21,828 nucleotides of DNA, from NCBI GenBank assembly GCA_051005735.1, contig JBPCJB010000011.1, positions 1 through 21,828 of the forward strand. The letters are read 5' to 3'. The stretch is from Gaiellasilicea sp051005735. GTDB taxonomy: Bacteria; Actinomycetota; Thermoleophilia; Gaiellales; Gaiellaceae. Position 1 is the stretch's first letter, and every line of letters begins with the position of its first letter. The position numbers were made by a program, and so were the translations under genes. The notes beneath the pieces are model-generated. The model did not search any database and had not been told where the DNA came from. It worked only from the letters and a program-made list of their open reading frames with translations. Shown here piece after piece: positions 6,478 through 13,452 of the stretch.

Positions 6478-8615
6478 CAGCTTCCTTTCTCCTTTTCGAG
6501 CACGATGAGCGCGTCGACCGCGACGGCGCCGAGACCCTGTGGACGAACGAGCAGGGGGTTGATCTCCGCCTCGACGACGTTCGGTGGTGCCGAGAGCATG
6601 AAGCTGGACATCGCGCGGAGCGCGTCGACGAGCGACGGCACGTCGGCGGGCGCCCGCCCGCGACCGCCCTCGAGCGTGCGGGCGCCTCGCACCTCCTCGA
6701 TCATCGCGTGCGCGTCTCCCGCCGTCAGGGGAGCGGCGCGGACTGCGACGTCGCGAATCGCCTCCACGAAGATTCCGCCCATCCCGAACACGACGACAGG
6801 CCCGAGCTGGGCGTCGCGGCGGCCGCCGACGATCGTCTCCACGCCGTCCTCGATCATCGGCTGGACGAGCAGCCGTGCATCCGCCAGATCCAGCCTGCCG
6901 GCGATCGCGAGCAGCTCGTCAGCAGCCTCGGCAACCGCGGGCGGCGACGCGAGCGCGACGCGGACGGCGCCGACCTCGGTCTTGTGGCCGAGTCCAGTAG
7001 CCGCGACCTTGAGCACCACCGGATAGCCGATCCGAGCGGCGGCGGCGAGCGCCTCGTCGGCGGTCGCGGCCGCCCGCTCCTCGACGACCGTGACCCCGGC
7101 GGCGGCGAGGATGCGCTTCGCCTCGTCCTCGGCGACCGCTCCGTCGCCGCTCGCGAGCGGGGGCAGACTGACGATGGGCGGCGGTTCCCGCTCGAGCTCG
7201 TCGGCGCGATCGAGCGCTCGCCGGCGCACGACGAGCGCTTCCAGGACTCGCACCGCCGCCAGCAGGCTCCTGCAGACACCGACATTCGCCTCCCGCAACG
7301 TCTGCCGCCAGAGCGCGAGCGGCTCGTCCTCGCCGAAGGGCCAGGCGACGATCGGCTTCGTGCTCGCGAACGCGAGCCGCGCGAAGGCCTCCAGCTCCCT
7401 CGGGGCGAAGAACTCGAACGCCAGCGGGATGAAGAGCACCGCGTCGACGGCCTCGTCCTCAAGCAGCGCCTCGAGTGAGTGCGCGATCGTCCGCTCGAGC
7501 CCCTGCAACTCGACCGTCGACCAGACGTCGACCGGGTTCTGCGGCTCGAGCCAGGACGGATAGATCTCCGCGAGCCGCGCGATCGTGCGCTCGGACAGCC
7601 GCGCGAGCTCGAGGCCGTGCTCGGAGAAGAGGTCGGCTGCGACGACCCCGGCGGCGCCGCTGAAGGTCAGCACGCCGATCGAGCTGCCACCGCCGAGCAC
7701 GCGGAGACGGGACAGGGGATCGGCGAGGTCCACGAGCTCCATGAAGTCCTTCACCTCGAGCACGCCGTGCTGCCGGAGCAGGCCGGCAACCGCCTGTCCC
7801 CCTGCCGCAACCGAGCCGGTATGGCTGCGAGCGACCTCGGCACCGTGCTGCGACCTGCCGCCGACGAGCGCGAGCAGGGAGGCATTCGGCGCAGCACGAG
7901 TGCAGGCGGCCGCGAACCGCTGTCCATCGTGGATCGACTCGAGGTAGAGCGCGATCACCTCGGAGGGGTCGTCGTCGGCGAGGAACTCGAGCAGGTCCGA
8001 TTCGTCGACGTCGCACTTGTTGCCGATCGAGCAGGCCTTACTGATCCGAAACCGCTCCTGCGTCAGGATCTGGACGAGGAGCGCCGCCGCCATCATGCCG
8101 CTCTGCGCCACGAGCGAGACGTTGCCCGGCTCGAGCGCGCCCGGTGTGACGACGAACGAGGTGGAGAGCGGCGGGCTCGTGGAGACGTAGCCCGCGCAGT
8201 TCGGCCCCCACACGCGGGTCGGCGTCCCTTCGATCGCAGCCGCGAGCTCCGCCTGGAGGCGCTCGCCGGCGGGGCCGGCGTCGGCGAAGCCGCCGGATTC
8301 GATGCAGATCGCCCTCACTCCCTTCTCGACACACTCGCGGACGACCTCGGGGACCGCCTGGGCGGGAATGAAGACGACAGCGAGGTCGATCTCGCCGGGA
8401 ACGGCAAGGACGCTCGGATATGCGGGGAGCCCGAGCACGGTGTCCGCGTTCGGATTGACGGCGTAGAGGTCGCCGCCGAAGTGGCCGATCAGGTTCTGGA
8501 GGATCCGGTGGCCGCCGCGGGCAGGCTTCGGCGAGGCCCCCACGACGGCAATCGACGCTGGCTCGAAGAAGGGACGGAGACTCTCGGCGCGCGCGGCGAT
8601 GAGGGGCGCCGTCAC
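6477..8615 (-). CDS. ADP-forming acyl-CoA synthetase (acetate-CoA ligase type), fused alpha-beta
   Basis: 712 residues from a GTG. Domain order: CoA-binding Rossmann domain (FFEPASIAVVGASPKPARGG, about 16-35), a succinyl-CoA-ligase-like part with GPNCAGY (137-143) and VAQSGMMAAALL (169-180), a phosphohistidine loop SHTGS (His265), then, from about residue 490, an ATP-grasp domain including YPVVLKVAATGLGHKTEVGAVRV. This is the single-chain NDP-forming acyl-CoA synthetase layout, which interconverts acyl-CoA + ADP + Pi with acid + CoA + ATP. It can recover ATP from acyl-CoA at the end of a catabolic route. The frame stays open to 8723, but that stretch crosses the A/T-rich promoter region and lacks family sequence, so the GTG at 8615 is preferred even though its ribosome site is weak. 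First gene of the operon with the alcohol dehydrogenase and GntR regulator; divergent from the gcvH-like gene. Confidence 0.88.
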   Translation of the reverse strand: MTAPLIAARAESLRPFFEPASIAVVGASPKPARGGHRILQNLIGHFGGDLYAVNPNADTVLGLPAYPSVLAVPGEIDLAVVFIPAQAVPEVVRECVEKGVRAICIESGGFADAGPAGERLQAELAAAIEGTPTRVWGPNCAGYVSTSPPLSTSFVVTPGALEPGNVSLVAQSGMMAAALLVQILTQERFRISKACSIGNKCDVDESDLLEFLADDDPSEVIALYLESIHDGQRFAAACTRAAPNASLLALVGGRSQHGAEVARSHTGSVAAGGQAVAGLLRQHGVLEVKDFMELVDLADPLSRLRVLGGGSSIGVLTFSGAAGVVAADLFSEHGLELARLSERTIARLAEIYPSWLEPQNPVDVWSTVELQGLERTIAHSLEALLEDEAVDAVLFIPLAFEFFAPRELEAFARLAFASTKPIVAWPFGEDEPLALWRQTLREANVGVCRSLLAAVRVLEALVVRRRALDRADELEREPPPIVSLPPLASGDGAVAEDEAKRILAAAGVTVVEERAAATADEALAAAARIGYPVVLKVAATGLGHKTEVGAVRVALASPPAVAEAADELLAIAGRLDLADARLLVQPMIEDGVETIVGGRRDAQLGPVVVFGMGGIFVEAIRDVAVRAAPLTAGDAHAMIEEVRGARTLEGGRGRAPADVPSLVDALRAMSSFMLSAPPNVVEAEINPLLVRPQGLGAVAVDALIVLEKEKGS

Positions 8616-8650
8616 GTCCGGTCGCCGCGGCAGCCAGCGTGTTCCCGTGT

Positions 8651-8672
8651 CATATACCGACGATATATTATG
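8651..8672. promoter_or_regulatory. Divergent promoter/operator between the acyl-CoA synthetase and gcvH
   Basis: The core ATATACCG-A-CGATATAT (8652-8668) is a pseudo-palindrome with seven of eight pairs matching. It sits between divergent genes. The minus-strand 9-mer CGGTATATG here is identical to that at 1082-1090. Possible -10 elements for the + strand are TATATT (8664-8669) or TATTAT (8666-8671), which would leave gcvH a leader of only about ten bases. On the - strand, TATATG lies about 35 bases before the GTG start. A repressor bound here would control both directions. Regulation is inferred. Confidence 0.5.
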
Positions 8673-8687
8673 CTGCGGCGCATTCCA

Positions 8688-9062
8688 ATGACACCGACCG
8701 ACCGCCGCTACACCCCCGAGCACCAGTGGATCCGCGCCGACTCGCCTGCTCGGTGGCTCGTCGGCGTGACGGACTTCGCACAGAGCCAGCTGGGGGAGAT
8801 CACGTCCGTCGAGCTCCCAGCCGCCGGCATGCGGCTGCAGGCCGCGGAGCCATTCGGCGTCGTCGAGTCTCTCAAGGCCGCGTCCGATCTGTTCGCGCCC
8901 GTGGCCGGCACGGTCGTCGAGGCGAATGCCGAGCTGACGGCGACTCCCGAGGCGCTGAACGACGACCCGTACGGCACGTGGCTGATCGCGATCGCGCCCG
9001 CCGATCCAGCCGAGCTGGCGACGCTGCTCACCGCCGATCAGTACGACGAGATCGCCCGGTGA
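8688..9062 (+). CDS. gcvH: Glycine cleavage system H protein (lipoyl carrier)
   Basis: 124 residues, normal GcvH length. It begins RYTPEHQWI, then VGVTDFAQSQLGEITSVELP, and has the lipoylation loop VESLKAASDLFAPVAG with Lys63 as the lipoyl-lysine. The end (NDDPYGTWLIAI...LLTADQYDEI) is also standard. GcvH shuttles the aminomethyl group between P and T proteins. An in-frame ATG at 8670 would add six residues; the ATG at 8688 gives the usual family N-terminus. Neither has a Shine-Dalgarno site, and the nearest TATA element is so close that translation may be nearly leaderless. No gcvP, gcvL or separate gcvT is in view. The nearest T-like sequence is the folate-binding domain of the SoxA-like protein at 13449-16025. 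Faces the thioesterase tail-to-tail with six bases between. Confidence 0.93.
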   Translation: MTPTDRRYTPEHQWIRADSPARWLVGVTDFAQSQLGEITSVELPAAGMRLQAAEPFGVVESLKAASDLFAPVAGTVVEANAELTATPEALNDDPYGTWLIAIAPADPAELATLLTADQYDEIAR

Positions 9063-9068
9063 GCGGAG

Positions 9069-9542
9069 TCATGGCTGCGCCGTCGCGGGCCGCTGCGGGC
9101 CTGCGGTCGTCAACAAGAGCCGCTGCTCGTCCGACCAGCTCGTCGGGTTCCCCTCGTCGTCACGGAGAACGGCGACCATGCGGAGCTCGGCGCAGATCTC
9201 GCCGCGGCGGCTGATGTCGGCGCGATAGGTGATCGAAGTCCTGCCGACGTCGACGACCTCGAGCACGATCTCTGCGATCTCGTTGAAGCGAAGCGGGAGG
9301 CGGAAATCCACGCTGATGTGCACGCGCGGTAGCCGCCCGTAGATGTCCACGAGCCCGAGCCGGTCGAAGAGGACCCGTTCGGCCGACTCGACCATCCGCA
9401 GCGCCGCGGTGTTGTGCCAGTGCCCGGAAGGATCGTTGTCGGCCCACTCGACGCAGCGCTCGAGTCGGATCGACGGACGAGACGCATGCTCGCCGAGCCG
9501 CGACCCCGTGGACGGCACGCGGGGCTCAGGCGGATGATCCAC
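9069..9542 (-). CDS. Hotdog-fold acyl-CoA thioesterase (4-hydroxybenzoyl-CoA thioesterase-like)
   Basis: 157 residues from a GTG that overlaps the hyuB end by 17 bases. GGAGGAGGG lies 10 bases upstream, which favours this start over the GTG at 9563, where no purine-rich site is seen. The key motif EWADNDPSGHWHN (about 32-44) matches the Asp-Pro-x-Gly loop at the start of the long helix in 4-hydroxybenzoyl-CoA thioesterases of the Pseudomonas type. Asp37 corresponds to the catalytic Asp17 there. Later strands VHISVDFRLPLRFNE and GRTSITYRADI are typical hotdog sheet. It would release a free acid from an acyl-CoA in the cytoplasm. It could complete a dehalogenation route with the genes at 1152-3556, but it sits in the hyuAB operon, so a different acyl-CoA is possible. 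Confidence 0.82.
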   Translation of the reverse strand: MDHPPEPRVPSTGSRLGEHASRPSIRLERCVEWADNDPSGHWHNTAALRMVESAERVLFDRLGLVDIYGRLPRVHISVDFRLPLRFNEIAEIVLEVVDVGRTSITYRADISRRGEICAELRMVAVLRDDEGNPTSWSDEQRLLLTTAGPQRPATAQP

Positions 9543-11070
9543 GTGTGCCCCACCCTCCTCCACCAGGCGTGTAGACGGTGACGAGGTCGCCTGAGTCGAG
9601 CGTCCGGCTGACCTTGGCTGGGAGGGTCTCGTCACCGAGGAGGTTCCTGCCGGTCCGGCCGGTCCCGCCGCCCGCGGTCCCCGAGGGGGCGTGGGTGCGG
9701 CGGTCGGTGAGGAGGGAGAGCATCGCCGGCTCGAGGACTCGCAGCGAACGAACGATCCCGTCGCCGCCGCGGTGCTTGCCGTCGCCGCCCGACCCGTACG
9801 CGAGCTCGTACCGCTCGACGCGAATCGGGTATTCGAGCTCGAGGGCCTCGATCGGTGTGTTCAGGGTGTTGCTCATCCCGACATGGACGCCCGACGAGCC
9901 CGGCCCGAGGCGGCTCGCGCCCTGCCCGCCTCCGAGCGTCTCGATGTAGGTCCATTCCGAGCCGCCGATCACGAGCACGTTCATCGTTCCCTGGCCCTGG
10001 GCCGGTACATCGGCCGCCTGGGCCAGCGCGAGCAGCACGGTGTCCGCGAGCCGCTGGCTCGTCTCCACGTTGCCGGCGACGACGGCGGACGGGCGCCGGG
10101 CGTTGACGAGGCAGCCCTCGGGCGCGAGCACCGTGACTGGAGCGTGGCTGCCGGCGTTCGCCGGGACATCCGTAGGCAGGAGTACCTTGAGGGCGAAATA
10201 GCATGCCGAGCGCGTGACCGACAGCGGGCAGTTGACGTTTCCCGCGACGGCGCCCGCAGTCCCCTCGAAATCCATGGTGATCGAGTCCCCCGCGATCGTC
10301 ACGGTGACGCGGATCGGGATGTCCGCCGTGCTCGTCCCGTCGCCCTCGATCTCGCTTGCGGCCGAGTAGACGCCGTCGGGGAGCTGGCGAATGCATTCCC
10401 GCGTCCGCCGCTCGGCATAGGCGATCACCTCGTCGAAGGCGGCGAGCACGGTCTCGAGACCGCGACGCTCGATCAGCTCGCCGGTTCGCTCGTGCGCCAG
10501 CCGGTTGGCGGCGATCTGGGCCCGCAGATCGCCGCGTCGGATCGTCGGCGTCCGAACGTTCGCGAGGATCAGGTCCAGGATCTCGTTCATGGTCTGCCAC
10601 TCCCGGACGAGGCGCACCGGCGGGATGACGAGACCCTCCTGGTAGATCTCGGTGGAGTCGCTCGGCATCGAGCCCGGCCGGCTGCCACCGACGTCCGAAT
10701 GATGCGCCCGGGTGACGCCGTAGCCGATCACCGACTCGTCGTGCGCGATCGTGGAGACGAGCGTGATGTCAGGCAGGTGGGTGCCGCCCGAGTACGGATC
10801 GTTGAGCGCGAAGATGTCGCCCGGCTTCGGGTCTCGGCGCATCACGGCGGCGACGGCCTCGGGCATCGCGCCGAGATGGACCGGGATGTGCTCGGCCTGG
10901 ACGACCATCCGGCCGCGGGCGTCGAAGAGCGCGGTCGAGCAGTCGCGGCGCTCCTTGATGTTAGCTGAGTATGCGCTGCGGATCAGGACGGAGCCCATCT
11001 CCTCCGCGATCCCGGTGAGGGCGCTTGCCATCACTGAGAGCGTGACCGGGTCGAGCGCGCCCCGACTCAT
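9526..11070 (-). CDS. hyuB: Hydantoinase B / oxoprolinase family subunit (HyuB)
   Basis: 514 residues, usual for HyuB. The start overlaps the hyuA stop (ATGA) and has GGAG upstream. Recognisable family blocks: LDPVTLSVMASALTGIAEEMG...RSAYSANIKERRDCS at the N-terminus, HIPVHLGAMPEAV, GDIFALNDPYSGGTHLPDITL, HHSDVGGSRPGSM, DFEGTAGAVAGNVNCP, a long GGGQGASRLGPG region and the C-terminal TPGGGGWG. HyuB is the amidohydrolase-side partner of HyuA in ATP-dependent N-methylhydantoinases and 5-oxoprolinases, and a relative of acetone/acetophenone carboxylase subunits. HyuA plus HyuB as separate genes argues against the single-chain oxoprolinase form. Given the sarcosine-oxidase operon next door, N-methylhydantoin or a related lactam is the favoured substrate, by inference only. 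Confidence 0.93.
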   Translation of the reverse strand: MSRGALDPVTLSVMASALTGIAEEMGSVLIRSAYSANIKERRDCSTALFDARGRMVVQAEHIPVHLGAMPEAVAAVMRRDPKPGDIFALNDPYSGGTHLPDITLVSTIAHDESVIGYGVTRAHHSDVGGSRPGSMPSDSTEIYQEGLVIPPVRLVREWQTMNEILDLILANVRTPTIRRGDLRAQIAANRLAHERTGELIERRGLETVLAAFDEVIAYAERRTRECIRQLPDGVYSAASEIEGDGTSTADIPIRVTVTIAGDSITMDFEGTAGAVAGNVNCPLSVTRSACYFALKVLLPTDVPANAGSHAPVTVLAPEGCLVNARRPSAVVAGNVETSQRLADTVLLALAQAADVPAQGQGTMNVLVIGGSEWTYIETLGGGQGASRLGPGSSGVHVGMSNTLNTPIEALELEYPIRVERYELAYGSGGDGKHRGGDGIVRSLRVLEPAMLSLLTDRRTHAPSGTAGGGTGRTGRNLLGDETLPAKVSRTLDSGDLVTVYTPGGGGWGTRGSSA

Positions 11071-13091
11071 GTGCGCTCCAGGACGAGCGAGCCGGTTCCG
11101 TCGACGACGCCCCTCCAACCGGGTCGCACGAGGCAGGTCGCCTCGCTGAACTCGACGATCGCCGGCCCCTCGAGGCTCGAGCCGGCACCGAGGTCTTGCC
11201 GGTCGACCATGTCGACCTCGACCCATTTCCCCGCGAAGTTTGCACGACGACGACGCCGGGCGATGTCACCGTTGCCCGCGAGCTCGCGCAGGCGCGGACG
11301 CGCGACTGCGAGGGTGGCGACGAGCCGGAGGCTCACGAGCTCGACCGCCTCGTCCTCCATCCTGAAGCCGTAGCGCTGCTCGTGCGCTCGGTGCAGCTCC
11401 TCGGCCAGTCCCAGAGGGTCGCCTGCCGACACGGTGAGCTCGAACGACTGGCCGCGGTAGCGAAGATCCGCGAGCCGCTCGAGCATCGGCGCCTCGAGCT
11501 CGGCAGCGGCGCGTGCCTCCAGCTCGAGGAAGGCGGCCTCGACGTCGGCCGGATCGTCCAGCGGGAGGCTTGCGAAGAGCGCCGTCACGTAGTCGCGCCG
11601 GAGATCGGAGACCGTCAGACCCAGGGCGCTGAGGACACCACAGGCCCTGGGCACGACCACCTTGCGCATCCCGAGCTCCTCGGCGAGCGAGCACGCATGG
11701 AGCGGGCCGGCACCGCCGAACGCGACGAGCACGAACTCCCGCGGATCCAAGCCCCGCTCGACACTGATCACCCGCAGTGCGCGCATCATTTCGGCGTCGG
11801 CGACCTGCACGATCCCGTGCGCGACCTCGATCGCCGTCAGGTCGAGCTCCCTGCCGAGAGTCGCGAGCGCCTGCTCGGCGAGCTCGAGCCGCAACGCGAC
11901 CTCGCCGCCGAGCACGAACTCGTCGGAGAGATAGCCGAGCAGGAGGTCGGCGTCGGTCACCGTCGGCTCCACGCCACCCATCCCGTAGCTGGCGGGGCCT
12001 GGTCTCGCGCCGGCCGAGCGCGGCCCTACTCGGAGAGCCCCGCCTTCGTCGACCCACGCGATCGAGCCGCCGCCGGCGCTGACGGTGTGGACGTCGACCA
12101 TCGGCAGCTTGAGCGGGATGCCGGCCACGATCGACTCCGTGGTGATCTGCACGCGGCCCGCCACAACAGGCGCGACGTCGGTGCTCGTGCCGCCCATGTC
12201 GAACGTCAGCAGGTTGTCGTAGCCGCTCGCCTGCGCCGCATACGCGGCTCCGACGACTCCGCCCGCCGGGCCGGAGAGGATGCACGCCGCAGGTCGCGCC
12301 ACGGCGCCGTCGATCTCGGTGACGCCGCCGGACGACTGCATCACGAGCGGAGCAGCGATGCCTGCTCTGGAAAGGAGGTCTGCGAGGCCGACCAGGTACG
12401 TCGAGAGCCGGGGGCCGAGGTAGGCGTCTGCCGCTGTGGTCGAGCAGCGCTCGAACTCGCGGAACTCGGGGAGCACCTCGCTCGAGAGCGAGACGTGGAC
12501 GTCGGGGAGAGCGTCCCGCACCGCCTCGCCCACCCGCTGCTCGTGCTCGGGGTACATGAAGGAAAAGAGGAGGCAGACGGCGATTGCCTCGACATCGGCC
12601 TCCTTCAGCGCCTCCACGACGGCTACGAGGCTCTCTTCGTCGAGCGGTTCGATCACTCCGGCCGGGCCGGTCCGCTCCCGGACGGTGAAGCGGAGCGCGC
12701 GGGGCACGAGCGGTGGGGGACGATCCTGCGTCAGGTCGTACATGGAGGGCCGGTCCTGCCGGCAGATCTCGAGGAGGTCGCGGAATCCTTCCGTCGTGAC
12801 GAGCGCGGTGCGCGCTCCTTTCCGCTCGAGCAGCGCGTTCGTCGCGACCGTCATTCCGTGCGCGAGGGCGACGCCGACGCTGACGTCGACGCCGCTGGAC
12901 TGGATCGCGTTCAGCATCCCGATCGACTGGTCGTCCACCGTCGACGGAACCTTCGAAGTGACGATCTGGCCGTCCACGAGCGCGACGAGGTCCGTGAAGG
13001 TGCCCCCGACGTCCACCCCGATGCGCGTCTGCACAGGAGCCGCGGGAGCTTTCGGCGTCGGCTCTGCGGGTGTCACGGTCGACGATTTCAT
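11067..13091 (-). CDS. hyuA: Hydantoinase A / oxoprolinase family ATP-dependent subunit (HyuA)
   Basis: 674 residues from an ATG just downstream of AGGTGG; a GTG two codons earlier (13097) is possible but has no ribosome site. The N-terminal actin-like nucleotide fold begins RIGVDVGGTFTDLVAL. In the middle are GPAGGVVGAAYAA, FDMGGTSTDVAPV, DVHTVSAGGGSIAWVD and GPASYGMGG; further on are FVLVAFGGAGPLHACSLAEELG and VVVPRACGVLSALGL. All are hallmarks of the hydantoinase/oxoprolinase A family. It hydrolyses ATP to drive ring opening by HyuB, or carboxylation in distant relatives. First gene of the hyuA-hyuB-thioesterase operon, transcribed away from the sarcosine-oxidase operon across a 94-base shared control region. 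Confidence 0.94.
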   Translation of the reverse strand: MKSSTVTPAEPTPKAPAAPVQTRIGVDVGGTFTDLVALVDGQIVTSKVPSTVDDQSIGMLNAIQSSGVDVSVGVALAHGMTVATNALLERKGARTALVTTEGFRDLLEICRQDRPSMYDLTQDRPPPLVPRALRFTVRERTGPAGVIEPLDEESLVAVVEALKEADVEAIAVCLLFSFMYPEHEQRVGEAVRDALPDVHVSLSSEVLPEFREFERCSTTAADAYLGPRLSTYLVGLADLLSRAGIAAPLVMQSSGGVTEIDGAVARPAACILSGPAGGVVGAAYAAQASGYDNLLTFDMGGTSTDVAPVVAGRVQITTESIVAGIPLKLPMVDVHTVSAGGGSIAWVDEGGALRVGPRSAGARPGPASYGMGGVEPTVTDADLLLGYLSDEFVLGGEVALRLELAEQALATLGRELDLTAIEVAHGIVQVADAEMMRALRVISVERGLDPREFVLVAFGGAGPLHACSLAEELGMRKVVVPRACGVLSALGLTVSDLRRDYVTALFASLPLDDPADVEAAFLELEARAAAELEAPMLERLADLRYRGQSFELTVSAGDPLGLAEELHRAHEQRYGFRMEDEAVELVSLRLVATLAVARPRLRELAGNGDIARRRRRANFAGKWVEVDMVDRQDLGAGSSLEGPAIVEFSEATCLVRPGWRGVVDGTGSLVLERT

Positions 13092-13100
13092 GTCCACCTA

Positions 13101-13124
13101 GGTATGGTATACGTTGTATATATG
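13101..13124. promoter_or_regulatory. Divergent promoter/operator between hyuA and the sarcosine-oxidase-like operon
   Basis: GGTAT is repeated (13101-13105, 13106-13110) and runs into a TATAC-GTT-GTATA inverted repeat (13108-13120), then a TATATATG tail. TATATA at 13117-13122 is a plausible + strand -10 element, giving a leader of about 55 bases before soxD. On the - strand, TATACA would leave a leader of about 20 bases holding AGGTGG before the hyuA ATG. The TGGTATACG core matches CGGTATATG of the sites at 1081 and 8651. The operator role is inferred. Confidence 0.5.
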
Positions 13125-13185
13125 TCCTTGGTCAAGCGTTTTCGCGGCAACCACGGCGGCTCTCCACGCACGAACATACCCCGGC

Positions 13186-13452
13186 ATGTCGGTTCTGCTG
13201 CCGTGCCCTAACTGCGGGCCGCGCGACGTGAACGAGTTCACGTACGGCGGCGAGGCATCGACGCGACCGACGGCCAAGCCGTCCCGTCGCGCGCTCTCCG
13301 CCTACATCTACTTCAGGCGGAACGTCGCGGGTGTGCAGCGCGAGTGGTGGTTTCATCGCTTCGGCTGCGGCACCTGGTTCCTCGCGAGTCGCGACACGCG
13401 TACGAACGAAGTGCTGGAGGTCGCTGCGCCGCCGACACCGGACCGAGCATGA
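13186..13452 (+). CDS. soxD: Heterotetrameric sarcosine oxidase delta subunit
   Basis: 88 residues, small like other SoxD proteins. It opens LLPCPNCGPRDVNEFTYGGEA, then REWWFHRFGCGTWFLASRDTRTNEV. Cys7, Cys10, His57 and Cys61 match the zinc site of the delta subunit, which has a structural role in the alpha-beta-gamma-delta complex. The chosen ATG gives the family N-terminus; a frame open back to 13114 adds unrelated sequence. No clear Shine-Dalgarno is visible. The stop overlaps soxA (ATGA). It is the first gene of the operon here, whereas classical operons run soxB-soxD-soxA-soxG. Confidence 0.92.
   Translation: MSVLLPCPNCGPRDVNEFTYGGEASTRPTAKPSRRALSAYIYFRRNVAGVQREWWFHRFGCGTWFLASRDTRTNEVLEVAAPPTPDRA

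Noticed and set aside
7479..8687. Plus-strand open frame continuous with gcvH
   Set aside because: It is antisense to the acyl-CoA synthetase, has no recognisable domain, and only its end (from 8688) is GcvH.
11196..13211. Plus-strand open frame of about 670 codons
   Set aside because: Antisense shadow of hyuA with low-complexity Arg/Glu/His sequence; hyuA motifs on the other strand are unambiguous.
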